A program made the translations under genes and the position numbers. Shown piece after piece: positions 36,192 to 44,528 of a DNA stretch of 64,000 nt; positions within the stretch are counted from its first letter, which is position 1; the number at the start of each line of letters is the position of its first letter. Source of the stretch: DASQHW01 sp038209365 (GTDB lineage: Bacteria > Actinomycetota > Acidimicrobiia > IMCC26256 > PALSA-610); assembly GCA_038209365.1 (NCBI GenBank), contig JBBQXS010000002.1, positions 111,157 through 175,156 on the forward strand. Reading direction: 5' to 3'. The notes below the pieces were generated by a model. It was given only the letters and a program-made list of their open reading frames with translations, did no database searches and was not told the origin of the DNA.

Positions 36192-36697
36192 GGCGCCTCG
36201 CGGAGGTCGGCCAGCAGTGCGTCGACGCGGTCGAAGCGGGCGAGCACCTCGAGGCTGCGCTGCGTCGGCAGGATGAGATCGATGTCACCGCGCGCGTGGG
36301 CGCGCAGCACGTCGAGCGGCCGCATCCACGCCGACGCGACGAGCTCACTTCCGTCGTGTACTCCTTCGTGCCCATCGGGCGCGGGCGCCACGAAGAACCG
36401 CGTGTCGTAGCGCCGGGGGGCACCCGGCGGCGTCACCCAACGTGCGAACCCCACCAGCACGCTCGGGTCGAGCGGGATGCCGGCCTCTTCGAGGCACTCG
36501 CGTGCCGCCGCGACGCGGAACTCGTCGAGCCCGAGCGCCCGGGCGTGCTCGATGTCGTCGGGATCGACCGCGCCACCGGGAAAGACAGTCGCGCCCGGCG
36601 CGAACAGCAACGCCGGGTTGCGTTCGAGCACGAATACATGCAGGTCGGGACGATCACGCACGAGGATCACCGTCGCCGCGTCACGTACCTTCTCCAC
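36179..36697 (-). CDS. Nudix hydrolase, NUDT19-like with split Nudix box
   Basis: A 172-residue Nudix protein. The box starts GGAVDPDD and continues after an insertion with RVAAARECLEEAGI, giving the REx2EE-x-G metal-binding helix; the usual 5-residue spacing between the first glycine and the helix is enlarged by about a dozen residues, as in the NUDT19/RP2p subgroup that hydrolyses CoA derivatives. The N-terminal DAATVILVRD and FAPGATVFPGG fit that group. CoA or nucleotide diphosphate substrates are likely but not shown. Confidence 0.85.
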   Translation of the reverse strand: MEKVRDAATVILVRDRPDLHVFVLERNPALLFAPGATVFPGGAVDPDDIEHARALGLDEFRVAAARECLEEAGIPLDPSVLVGFARWVTPPGAPRRYDTRFFVAPAPDGHEGVHDGSELVASAWMRPLDVLRAHARGDIDLILPTQRSLEVLARFDRVDALLADLREAPCPT

Positions 36698-36732
36698 GGG
36701 CGAAGTCTACGTGGCGCCGTAACCTGCTCGGC

Positions 36733-38031
36733 GTGGATCGGCGACGACAGCTCCCCAGCGTCGAACGTGTCCTCGCGGCGCTCGATCCTACGATTCCCCA
36801 TCTCGTGCGCGCGCGTCTCGCGCGCGAAGCGATCGCCGCTGCCCGAGAAGGCGCAGGCTCGCCCGAAGACGTGGTGGCGGACGCGCATGCGCGCGCCGCG
36901 GCATTCTCGTCACAGCTCCTCGGCCCGGTCGTGAACGCGACGGGCGTGCTGTTGCACACGAACCTCGGGCGCGCGCCGCTCGGGCCGGACGCGCTGCAAC
37001 AGATGCTCGCGTCCCACGGCTACACCAACGTCGAGTACCGGCTCGCCGAAGGTGTACGCGGTTCGCGGCACGACCACGCGGGCGCGCTGCTCGCGGAAGC
37101 CTGCGGCGCAGAAGCGGGCATCGTCGTCAACAACAACGCGGCAGCAGTGCTCCTGGTACTCGCAGCGCTGGGCCGCGGCCGTGAGGTGTTGGTGTCGCGT
37201 GGCGAGCTCGTCGAGATCGGGGGCGGGTTCCGCGTTCCCGAGATCATGGCCGAGACCGGCGCGCAGCTGGTCGAGGTCGGCACCACGAACCGCACTCGGC
37301 TGTCGGATTACGAACGTGCGCTTGGCGATGACGTCGCGCTGGTGCTGAAGGTGCACGCGTCGAACTATCGGATGGTGGGATTCGTCGCGTCGGTGTCCGT
37401 GGCCGAGCTGGCGACGCTGAGGCGCCCGGTCGTCGTCGATGCGGGCTCCGGCCTGCTCGACGACACGACGCCGTGGCTCGCCGAGCGTCCACCGTGGTTG
37501 CGCGACGAGTTGGGCGTCCGCCAGTGCATCGACGCCGGCGGCGCGCTCGTCACATTCTCGGGTGACAAGCTGCTCGGCGGCCCGCAAGCGGGCGTGATCG
37601 TCGGTCGGCGCGCGCTCGTCGACCGCTGCCGAGCCCACCCGCTGGCCCGCGCCGTGCGCGCCGACAAGATGACCCTCGCCGCGATGCAGTCGGTGGCCTT
37701 CGCGTATCTCGAAGGGACCGCCGGTGCGCTGCCGTTCTGGCGCATGGCGTGCACACCGGTCGACGCGTTGCGCGTGCGGGCCGAGGCGCTGTGCGCGCGT
37801 GTTCCCGAGGCGAAGGTCGTGGAGACCGAGGCGGTCGCCGGCGGTGGCTCGCTTCCCGGGCTGTCGATTCCGTCGTGCGGTATCGCGGTCGAAGCGGCGC
37901 GCCCGGCCGAGCTCGCGACGCGCCTGCGTGCGTCGCGGATCGTCGCACGCGTGGAGGACGGACGCGTCGTGTGCGATCTGCGCGCGGTGGATCCGAACGA
38001 CGACGCCCGGCTCGCCGACGCGCTGCGATGA
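36733..38031 (+). CDS. selA: L-seryl-tRNA(Sec) selenium transferase
   Basis: A 432-residue PLP enzyme that converts Ser-tRNA(Sec) to Sec-tRNA(Sec) with selenophosphate. N-terminal LPSVERVLAAL and the core INATG/LHTNLGRAPL segment (here VVNATGVLLHTNLGRAPL) are diagnostic; SGDKLLGGPQAG carries the PLP lysine at about residue 279. I chose the GTG at 36733, which gives the usual family length; upstream in-frame sequence is antisense to the Nudix gene. It overlaps selB by four bases. selC and selD are not visible in the window, so they must lie elsewhere if the pathway works. Confidence 0.95.
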   Translation: MDRRRQLPSVERVLAALDPTIPHLVRARLAREAIAAAREGAGSPEDVVADAHARAAAFSSQLLGPVVNATGVLLHTNLGRAPLGPDALQQMLASHGYTNVEYRLAEGVRGSRHDHAGALLAEACGAEAGIVVNNNAAAVLLVLAALGRGREVLVSRGELVEIGGGFRVPEIMAETGAQLVEVGTTNRTRLSDYERALGDDVALVLKVHASNYRMVGFVASVSVAELATLRRPVVVDAGSGLLDDTTPWLAERPPWLRDELGVRQCIDAGGALVTFSGDKLLGGPQAGVIVGRRALVDRCRAHPLARAVRADKMTLAAMQSVAFAYLEGTAGALPFWRMACTPVDALRVRAEALCARVPEAKVVETEAVAGGGSLPGLSIPSCGIAVEAARPAELATRLRASRIVARVEDGRVVCDLRAVDPNDDARLADALR

Positions 38032-39713
38032 GAGTGGTCGCGACCGCAGGACACGTCGATCACGGGAAGTCCTCACTTGTCCTCGCACTCACCGGCACCG
38101 ACCCGGACCGCTTCCCCGAGGAGAAGGCCCGCGGGCTCACAATCGACCTCGGCTTCGCGTTCTGCACGCTGCCATCGGGTCAGGTCGTGGGATTCGTCGA
38201 CGTGCCCGGACACGTCCGATTCGTCAAGAACATGCTCGCGGGCGTGGGCGCGGTCGATGTCGCGTTGTTGGTCATCGCAGCCAACGAAGGGTGGATGCCG
38301 CAGACAGAAGAGCACATGCAGATCCTCGACCTGCTCGACGTGCGCCACGGAATGGTTGCGCTGACCAAAGCCGACGTCGTAGACGACGACACCCTCGAGC
38401 TGGCGCGCCTCGAGGTCGAGGAGCGCCTCGCGTGGCCGGTCGTCGTCGTCGACTCCCTGAGCGGGCGAGGGCTGGCGTCGGTGCGAACGACACTCGACGA
38501 GGTGTTGGCCGCCGCGCCTGCGCCGCGCGACTCCGGCCGCCCGCGCCTCTGGGTCGATCGCGTCTTCGCGGCGAAGGGTGCGGGCACCATCGTCACGGGA
38601 ACGTCGACCGGCGGCACGCTGAGACGCGACGACGAGGTGACGATCGAACCCGGCGGCCGGCGGGCCCGAGTGCGGCGCATCGAATCGCATCACGCGCAGA
38701 TGGACGAGGTGGGACCGGGCGCGCGTGTCGCGCTCAACCTGGCCGGTGTCGATCATCGCGACGTGCAGCGCGGGGACGCCGTCGTTCGCCCCGGACAGTG
38801 GGCGGTCGTCGATGCGGTCGACGTCGCGTTGCGCGCGCTTCCGGGCCACACGTTTGCGCGGCGCGGCATGGTGGACGTGCACGTCGGGTCCGGCGAGCAG
38901 CGCGGCGCGTTGCGCCTCCTCGACGAGGACGGCGGCTACGCGCGGGTCCGTCTCTCGACCCCGCTGCCACTCGCCCCGGGCGACCGGCTCGTGCTGCGCT
39001 CGTCCGGAATGCAAGCGACGGTCGGAGGCGCCGAAGTGCTCGACGTCGCACCCGCGCGCCGTACCGTCGACGCACTCGTGCGCGCGCATCTTCCGCTGGC
39101 ATCGCGCGTCCTCGCCGCGCGGCCCTGGTGCACGCCTTCGGAGTTCGTGATGCTCGCGGGACGCCCCGCCGCCGACGACGAAGCCGAACGGGCCGGAGAG
39201 TGGCTGGTCACGCCCGAAGAGCTGGCGCGCGTACGCGCCCGGGCGGCGGAGCTCGGGCGCGACGGTTGGCCGGCGGTCACGACGGTCGCGGCCGCGTGCC
39301 GCGTCGACGTCGCGCAGCTGCGCGCGGCGATCGGCGAGACGCTCGGGGCATCGCCGCTCGACCATCCCGACGCCGGGAAGCTGCTCGGCGCGCTGGACGC
39401 CGAACCGTTCTCACCACCGGCGCCCGCCGACACGGGCGCCTCACCCGCGCTGGTGCGCGCGCTCGTGCGCGCCGGCGCGCTCGTGGATCTCGATGGCGTG
39501 ATCTTCACCGCCCACGCGCTCGAGGAAGCCCGGCAGCGCATCGCGCACGCCCTGGTGGCACGGGGTCAGCTCACGGTCGGTGACGTGCGCGACATTCTCG
39601 GCTCGACCCGCAAGTACGTGCTGCCGATCGTCAATCGCATGGACGCCGAGGGCGTCACCCGGCGACGCGGCGATCTTCGGATCCCCGGCCCTCGCGCCAC
39701 GCCCGACCGCTGA
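38028..39713 (+). CDS. selB: Selenocysteine-specific elongation factor
   Basis: A 561-residue SelB. GTPase motifs: GHVDHGKS (8-15), RGLTID switch I, DVPGH (58-62), TKAD (113-116). EF-Tu-like domains 2 and 3 run to about 340 (GTIVTGTSTGG, RVALNLAGVD), and the C-terminal third contains winged-helix repeats ending in LTVGDVRDILGSTRKYVLPIVNRMD, the part that binds the SECIS hairpin. It delivers Sec-tRNA to UGA codons. The ATG at 38028 overlaps the selA stop. With selA it shows the organism can decode UGA as Sec, relevant to the in-frame TGA at 62594. Confidence 0.96.
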   Translation: MRVVATAGHVDHGKSSLVLALTGTDPDRFPEEKARGLTIDLGFAFCTLPSGQVVGFVDVPGHVRFVKNMLAGVGAVDVALLVIAANEGWMPQTEEHMQILDLLDVRHGMVALTKADVVDDDTLELARLEVEERLAWPVVVVDSLSGRGLASVRTTLDEVLAAAPAPRDSGRPRLWVDRVFAAKGAGTIVTGTSTGGTLRRDDEVTIEPGGRRARVRRIESHHAQMDEVGPGARVALNLAGVDHRDVQRGDAVVRPGQWAVVDAVDVALRALPGHTFARRGMVDVHVGSGEQRGALRLLDEDGGYARVRLSTPLPLAPGDRLVLRSSGMQATVGGAEVLDVAPARRTVDALVRAHLPLASRVLAARPWCTPSEFVMLAGRPAADDEAERAGEWLVTPEELARVRARAAELGRDGWPAVTTVAAACRVDVAQLRAAIGETLGASPLDHPDAGKLLGALDAEPFSPPAPADTGASPALVRALVRAGALVDLDGVIFTAHALEEARQRIAHALVARGQLTVGDVRDILGSTRKYVLPIVNRMDAEGVTRRRGDLRIPGPRATPDR

Positions 39714-39722
39714 ATCAGCGAA

Positions 39723-39983
39723 TCAGTTTTCGGGGGGCAGGAGGCGGCGGCGCTCGGCTTCGGTGAGGCCGCCCCAAATGCCGTGGGGTTCGCGCACGCG
39801 CAACGCGAATTCGAGACACTCACGCTGCACCGAACATGCGAGGCAGATTTCCTTCGCCTTGGTCTCGCGCCCCTCGCGCTCCTCGCGCCGCTCGGGCAGC
39901 GGCGGTGGAAAGAACAACGCGGACTCGGGCCCCCGGCACGAAGCCCTCAGGTGCCACGTCTCATGAATGATTCCGAGTGCCAC
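39723..39983 (-). CDS. WhiB-family Fe-S transcriptional regulator
   Basis: An 86-residue WhiB-like protein, a family confined to actinobacteria and their phages. Four cysteines C16, C47, C50 and C56 (RASCRG, ICLACSVQREC) form the [4Fe-4S] site, followed by GIWGGLTEAERR, the family's G-V/I-W-G-G turn. Start is the GTG at 39983; upstream in-frame sequence lacks coding character. The downstream neighbours are nfeD and two ArsA-like ATPases; a WhiB gene beside an ArsA-like pair is also known from mycobacteria. It ends nine bases from the convergent selB stop. Confidence 0.93.
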   Translation of the reverse strand: MALGIIHETWHLRASCRGPESALFFPPPLPERREEREGRETKAKEICLACSVQRECLEFALRVREPHGIWGGLTEAERRRLLPPEN

Positions 39984-40060
39984 ACCCAAGTCGACCCCCG
40001 CACCACCGTCGATTCGCGCCGGACCGTATCCCCGGCCCGCACCTCCCACAAACTGCCTGG

Positions 40061-41311
40061 TCAGCGGTGCCGGTAGTCGCGCGCGCCTCCGGCTTCCGGT
40101 TCGACCTCGAGCACGATGCCCTCGACCGACACGACGCGCACGTGGTCGCCGGCCTTGATCGGCGTCGCGCGGTTCGTGCGCGCGCGCCACAACGCGTCGC
40201 GGACACGCACCACGCCGTCGGGATCGACGTCGGCAACGGCGGCGCCCAACTCGCCGACGAGCTCCTCGCGCCCGATCGTCGGCGTGGAGAAACGGGAGCG
40301 CACCATTGCGGTCATTGCGGAGAGCATGAACACGACCGTTCCGCCGATCACGAGCACCAGCACCCACCAGCGGGGGTCCAGTCGCGACGAACCGCCGTAC
40401 AACCAGATCGATCCGCCGGTGAGCGACATCGCACCGATGAACGTCCACGGGCCCAGGCCACCGGCCTGCAGGTCGATCGACAGGCCGAGCACGCCGAGCA
40501 TCAGGAGCGCGACGGCCCACGGGGCGACGGGAAGGTGCGAGAAGCCGAAGCAACCGCCCACCAGCGCGCATGCCCCGACGAACCCGGCGACGCCCACGCC
40601 CGCGGTGAAGAATTCGAAGACGATCAACAGCAGTCCGACGACGAACAAGAAGTACGCCACCCAAGGCGTGTCGAGCGTGTGCGCGAGTTGTTGCCCGAGA
40701 TCGAGCTTGTGGAAGTGCACGTTCTGCGAAAGCGTGCGATTGCCCGCCTCACCCTTGAGCGTCGCGATCTTGACGCCGTTGATGGTGCGGCCGTCGAGCG
40801 ACGCAACGAAGTCCTGGAGGGTCGCGGGCGCACCCGCGCCGCGCACGATCGGCTTCGCCTTCAGCGCGTCCTCGCCGGGCACCGTCCGGGACGGATGGTC
40901 GTAATAGACCGGGTCGACCGGGCCGAAGTCGGCGCCCGGGGCAACTGCAGCCTCGCCCGCCGCCAAGGCGAGGAGCGCGCCGGCGCCGCGCGCGCCGCCG
41001 CTCGAAGGACCCACCCAGGCCGCCACGGCGACCGTTGCGCGTTCGAAATCGCGCACGAGCGCGCCCACGTCGACGTCGACTGCGCCCGACGCGTCGATCT
41101 GGTACACGAGCACGGTCGAATGAAGCTTCTCGGCCTCGCGCAGCGTCGACCGGATCAGCGCGGCATTGGACGGGTCGAGCAAGCCGTTCACCTGCACGAC
41201 GTCGATGCGGCCCGACGCCGTACCTTGCGCGCTCGCCGCGACGGAAGAAAGGGCGCCGGCCCCGCCACACACGGCGATGAGCACGAAGACCGCCAGTCGG
41301 ATGGACCGCAC
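40061..41311 (-). CDS. NfeD-like membrane protein with ClpP-fold protease domain
   Basis: A 416-residue long-form NfeD. A signal peptide (1-30) precedes a ClpP/crotonase-like serine protease domain (about 36-205: VNGLLDPSNAALIRSTLREAE, SSGGARGAGALLALAAGEAAVAPGADFG with the serine in the SGGARGAG turn). Four to five helices follow (about 215-335) and the last 60 residues form the soluble OB-fold NfeD domain (GREELVGELGAAVADVDPDGVVRV). Related proteins cleave membrane substrates such as stomatins. No stomatin/SPFH gene is adjacent here. It is divergent from the ArsA-like gene with 14 bases between. Confidence 0.88.
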   Translation of the reverse strand: MRSIRLAVFVLIAVCGGAGALSSVAASAQGTASGRIDVVQVNGLLDPSNAALIRSTLREAEKLHSTVLVYQIDASGAVDVDVGALVRDFERATVAVAAWVGPSSGGARGAGALLALAAGEAAVAPGADFGPVDPVYYDHPSRTVPGEDALKAKPIVRGAGAPATLQDFVASLDGRTINGVKIATLKGEAGNRTLSQNVHFHKLDLGQQLAHTLDTPWVAYFLFVVGLLLIVFEFFTAGVGVAGFVGACALVGGCFGFSHLPVAPWAVALLMLGVLGLSIDLQAGGLGPWTFIGAMSLTGGSIWLYGGSSRLDPRWWVLVLVIGGTVVFMLSAMTAMVRSRFSTPTIGREELVGELGAAVADVDPDGVVRVRDALWRARTNRATPIKAGDHVRVVSVEGIVLEVEPEAGGARDYRHR

Positions 41312-41325
41312 GCACCTCTCCTACC

Positions 41326-42279
41326 ATGCACGTGATGGAGGTTGCCGATTTCTGCTCGACCTCCCGTGTCGTGATCGTCGCCGGGAAGGGCGGCGTCGGG
41401 AAGACGACTGTCACGGGAGCGCTCGCCGTCACCGCCGCGCGCGCCGGGCGTTCGGTGCTCGTCGTCGAGGTCGAGGGGAAGTCGGGGTTACCGGCGATGT
41501 TCGGCGCGCCGCCCCTCGGCTACGAGGAGATCCAGCTCGACGAGCGTGTACGGGCGCGTTTCTTGACGCCCGACGCGGCCCTCGTCGACTACCTCGTCTC
41601 CCACGGGATGAAGCGCATCTCGAAACGGCTCGTCAGCTCGGGCGCGCTCGAAGTCGTCGCGACGGCGGTGCCGGGCATGAAGGAGATTCTCGTTCTCGGG
41701 AAGGTCAAGTCACTCGAGGAATCGCGCGCGGCCGATCTCCTGATCGTCGACGCGCCGGCCGCCGGGCATGCGATCACGTTCCTGCTGTCGGCGCGGGGCT
41801 TGCTCGACGCTGTGCAGGTCGGCCCCGTGCGCAAACAGGCGCAGGACGTCATCGGTCTCCTCTCGGACCCGGCGCGGTGTCAGGTGCTCCTCGTCACGCT
41901 GCCCGAGGAGACGCCGGTGAGCGAGGCGATCGACACCGCCTTCGCCATCGAGGACCGGGTCGGCGTCGCACTCGGTCCGATCGTGATCAACCAGTGCTTC
42001 GGGGCCCTGCCCGATGACGTGTCCGTCGATCCCAACGACATCCTGCGCGACGCCGAGGCGTGCCGGCGCTTCGTCTCCGATCGGGAGGCGCGAGATCTCG
42101 CCCGCGCTGCCGCCTTCCGCCAGGAGCGGCACCGGCTGCAGCACGAGCAGATCGAACGGCTCGCCAAGCGCCTGCCGTTGCCACAGATCGAGTTGCCGTT
42201 CGTGTTCACGCCCGACATCACGCGCCCGCAGCTCGACGTGCTCGCCGACGCGCTCACGAGCGGGATCGGCCGGTTGTGA
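41326..42279 (+). CDS. ArsA/Get3-like anion-pump-type ATPase, first of pair
   Basis: A 317-residue deviant Walker ATPase: AGKGGVGKTT (about 19-28) with the signature lysine, LLIVDAPAAGHA as the switch/Walker B region, and a C-terminal helical part (LEHEQIERLAKRLPLPQIELPF-like end). The family includes ArsA arsenite pump subunits and Get3 tail-anchor chaperones; the actinobacterial pair is also annotated as anion-transporting ATPase. No arsenical genes are present. Start may be ATG 41326 or 41335; neither has a good ribosome site. The next gene begins inside its stop codon. Confidence 0.85.
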   Translation: MHVMEVADFCSTSRVVIVAGKGGVGKTTVTGALAVTAARAGRSVLVVEVEGKSGLPAMFGAPPLGYEEIQLDERVRARFLTPDAALVDYLVSHGMKRISKRLVSSGALEVVATAVPGMKEILVLGKVKSLEESRAADLLIVDAPAAGHAITFLLSARGLLDAVQVGPVRKQAQDVIGLLSDPARCQVLLVTLPEETPVSEAIDTAFAIEDRVGVALGPIVINQCFGALPDDVSVDPNDILRDAEACRRFVSDREARDLARAAAFRQERHRLQHEQIERLAKRLPLPQIELPFVFTPDITRPQLDVLADALTSGIGRL

Positions 42280-43418
42280 AGGTCGAAGAGCTCGTGACCA
42301 AACGGCAGGTGGTGATCTGCTGCGGGAGCGGAGGCGTCGGGAAGACGACCGCGGCCGCGGTCCTCGCGCTCGAAGGTGCCCGCCGCGGCCGCAAGGCGTG
42401 CGTGGTCACGATCGATCCCGCCAAGCGCCTCGCGGACACGCTCGGACTCGAGGCGCTGACCAACAACGCGACGGAGATCGCACGCGAGCGCTGGATCGAC
42501 GGTGACCCCAACGTCGCGCCCGGCGGCCAGTTGTTCGCGTTGATGCTCGACACAAAGTCGACGTTCGACCTCCTCGTCACCCGCAACGCCGGAGACGACG
42601 AGCAGGCGCGAAGGATCCTCGACAACACCTTCTATCGCAACGTCTCCGGCGCGCTGGGTGGCACGCAGGAATACATGGCGATGGAGAAGCTGCACGAGCT
42701 GCACGACGAAGGAGGCTTCGACCTCATCGTCGTCGACACGCCACCGACGCGTCACGCGTTGGATTTTCTCGATGCGCCACAGCGCCTGGTGCGCCTGCTC
42801 GACAATCGCATCTTCCGGCTGTTGATGATGCCGACGCGCGCGAGCCTCAAGGTCGCGAGCGTCGCCGTGCAGACCTTCTTGCGCACGGTGTCGCGCGTCG
42901 TCGGCTCCGCGGTGATCAAGGACATCGTGGCGTTCTTCCGCGCGTTCGAGGGCATGGAGGACGGCTTCCGGGCGCGCGCGCAAGCCGTCGACGCGCTGCT
43001 CGCCGATCCGAGCACCGCCTTCGTGCTCGTGACATCTCCGCGCCGCGACGCGCTGGAGGAGGCGACGTTCTTCGCCGATCGGCTCGCGACCAACGGCCAA
43101 CACGTCCAGGCGCTGATCGTCAACCGGATCCATCCCGCGTTCGGCGACGAGTCACCGATGGGACTCAGAACCACCGCCGAAGCGCTCCGGCTCGCGCAGT
43201 CCGACCCTGCGGAGCGCCTCGCGACGCTCTACGACAACCTGGCCGACTTCCGCGAGGTCGCGCTGCTCGAGCGTGAGCACATCGACGGCCTGCGCGACAA
43301 GATCGGCAGTGCCGTCGTCGCCTACGTGCCGTACCTCGCCCACGACGTGTACGACTTCGAGGTGTTGCACGAGATCGGCAACCTCCTGCTCGCCGGCGAT
43401 ACATTGATCGGCCAATGA
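42276..43418 (+). CDS. ArsA/Get3-like ATPase, second of pair, altered P-loop
   Basis: A 380-residue partner: CGSGGVGKTTAAAVLALEGARRG near the start, VVTIDPAKRLADTLG, FDLIVVDTPPTRHALDFL and LIVNRIHPAFGD. The deviant-Walker signature lysine at the start of KGGVGKT is serine here (GSGGVGKT), whereas the first gene keeps it, so the two subunits may not hydrolyse ATP equally. The pair probably forms a heterodimer as in the mycobacterial Rv3679/Rv3680 type. The GTG at 42276 overlaps the first gene's stop (GTGA). Confidence 0.87.
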   Translation: MKVEELVTKRQVVICCGSGGVGKTTAAAVLALEGARRGRKACVVTIDPAKRLADTLGLEALTNNATEIARERWIDGDPNVAPGGQLFALMLDTKSTFDLLVTRNAGDDEQARRILDNTFYRNVSGALGGTQEYMAMEKLHELHDEGGFDLIVVDTPPTRHALDFLDAPQRLVRLLDNRIFRLLMMPTRASLKVASVAVQTFLRTVSRVVGSAVIKDIVAFFRAFEGMEDGFRARAQAVDALLADPSTAFVLVTSPRRDALEEATFFADRLATNGQHVQALIVNRIHPAFGDESPMGLRTTAEALRLAQSDPAERLATLYDNLADFREVALLEREHIDGLRDKIGSAVVAYVPYLAHDVYDFEVLHEIGNLLLAGDTLIGQ

Positions 43419-43789
43419 CCACGATCCTGGTCGCGGCGGACGCGAAGTGGGTGCGGGACCAGGTCCGGGCTGCGTTCATGGGATCGAAGCAGAACGTCGT
43501 CGAGGTGACGCGCGGACAAGATGTCCGTGACACGTTTGCCGATGTAGATCCCGACCTCGTGATCCTCGACATGCAGATCGGGAACATGGGAGGCATCGCG
43601 GTCGCGCTCGATCTGCGCCTCGAGGAGTCGGCCGGCCGGCTCGACCGTGCCAACATCCTTTTGCTGCTCGATCGCGAGGCCGACGAGTTCATCGCACGTC
43701 GCGCTGACGTCGACCTCATCCTCGTGAAGCCCGTCGACGCCGGAATCCTGCGGCGCACCGCCAAGCAACTGCTCTCCGCGGCCGGGTGA
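43415..43789 (+). CDS. Stand-alone response-regulator receiver protein
   Basis: A 124-residue single receiver domain. D52 in LVILDMQIGNMGG is the phospho-acceptor and the K-P pair in LILVKPVDAG is present; the acidic pocket near residue 9 has only one clear aspartate (AAD). There is no output domain, and no histidine kinase in the window. Overlaps of four bases on both sides place it in the ArsA-pair operon, so it may signal to or regulate those ATPases or the phosphatase downstream (inference). Confidence 0.88.
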   Translation: MTTILVAADAKWVRDQVRAAFMGSKQNVVEVTRGQDVRDTFADVDPDLVILDMQIGNMGGIAVALDLRLEESAGRLDRANILLLLDREADEFIARRADVDLILVKPVDAGILRRTAKQLLSAAG

Positions 43790-44517
43790 ACGACCACGAG
43801 CTCGCCGTGCATGTTGCCGGCGCGGCCGCGGAGCTGCTGCTGCAGCTCCGAGCGGACGGAGGGAGCAAGGACGACGGCGATCGCGAGTCGAACGATCTGA
43901 TCCTCGCAATGTTGCGCGACGCTCGTCCGGACGACGCGATCCTCTCCGAAGAGTCGAGAGACGACCCGGTTCGCCTCGAACGAGAGCGTGTGTGGATCGT
44001 CGACCCGCTCGACGGCACACGCGAGTTCGGTGAAGCGGGGCGCAGTGACTGGGCGGTGCACATCGCGCTCGTGGTCAACGGCACCCCCGACGCGTGCGCG
44101 GTCGCGCTCCCTGCCCAGAACAATGTGGTGTTCTCGACGGCCACGCCACCGGCGCTCGCACCTGCCGCTGACGGCAAGATGCGGCTTCTCGTGTCGCGCA
44201 CTCGTCCGCCCGACCTCGCGCAGCACCTCGCGGCCGCGCTCGATGCCGAGCTGGTACCGCTCGGATCGGCCGGCGCCAAGACAATGGCCGTGATCCAAGG
44301 CCATGCCGACGTGTATGCCCACTCGGGCGGACAATACGAATGGGATTCGGCCGCGCCGGTCGGCGTGGCTCGGTCGGCCGGCTGCCATTGCTCGCGCCTC
44401 GACGGCGCGCCGCTCGTGTACAACCAGCCCGATCCCTACTTGCCTGATCTCTTGGTCTGCCGCCCCGAGCTCGCCCGCGCGGTATTGGCCGCCGTCGCCA
44501 ATGCACCGGACCGCTAA
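43786..44517 (+). CDS. CysQ-like inositol monophosphatase family phosphatase
   Basis: A 243-residue lithium-sensitive-type phosphatase. Metal-binding motifs are LSEESRDD (about 52-59), VDPLDGTREFGE (about 74-85) and the C-terminal YEWDSAAPVGVARSAG. The GTREF variant is typical of CysQ/3'(2'),5'-bisphosphate nucleotidases that recycle PAP from sulfate assimilation, so this is preferred to inositol monophosphatase. It starts at the GTG 43786 overlapping the receiver stop and ends 16 bases before the tRNA gene. Confidence 0.85.
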   Translation: MNDHELAVHVAGAAAELLLQLRADGGSKDDGDRESNDLILAMLRDARPDDAILSEESRDDPVRLERERVWIVDPLDGTREFGEAGRSDWAVHIALVVNGTPDACAVALPAQNNVVFSTATPPALAPAADGKMRLLVSRTRPPDLAQHLAAALDAELVPLGSAGAKTMAVIQGHADVYAHSGGQYEWDSAAPVGVARSAGCHCSRLDGAPLVYNQPDPYLPDLLVCRPELARAVLAAVANAPDR

Positions 44518-44528
44518 GATTCCGCGGC

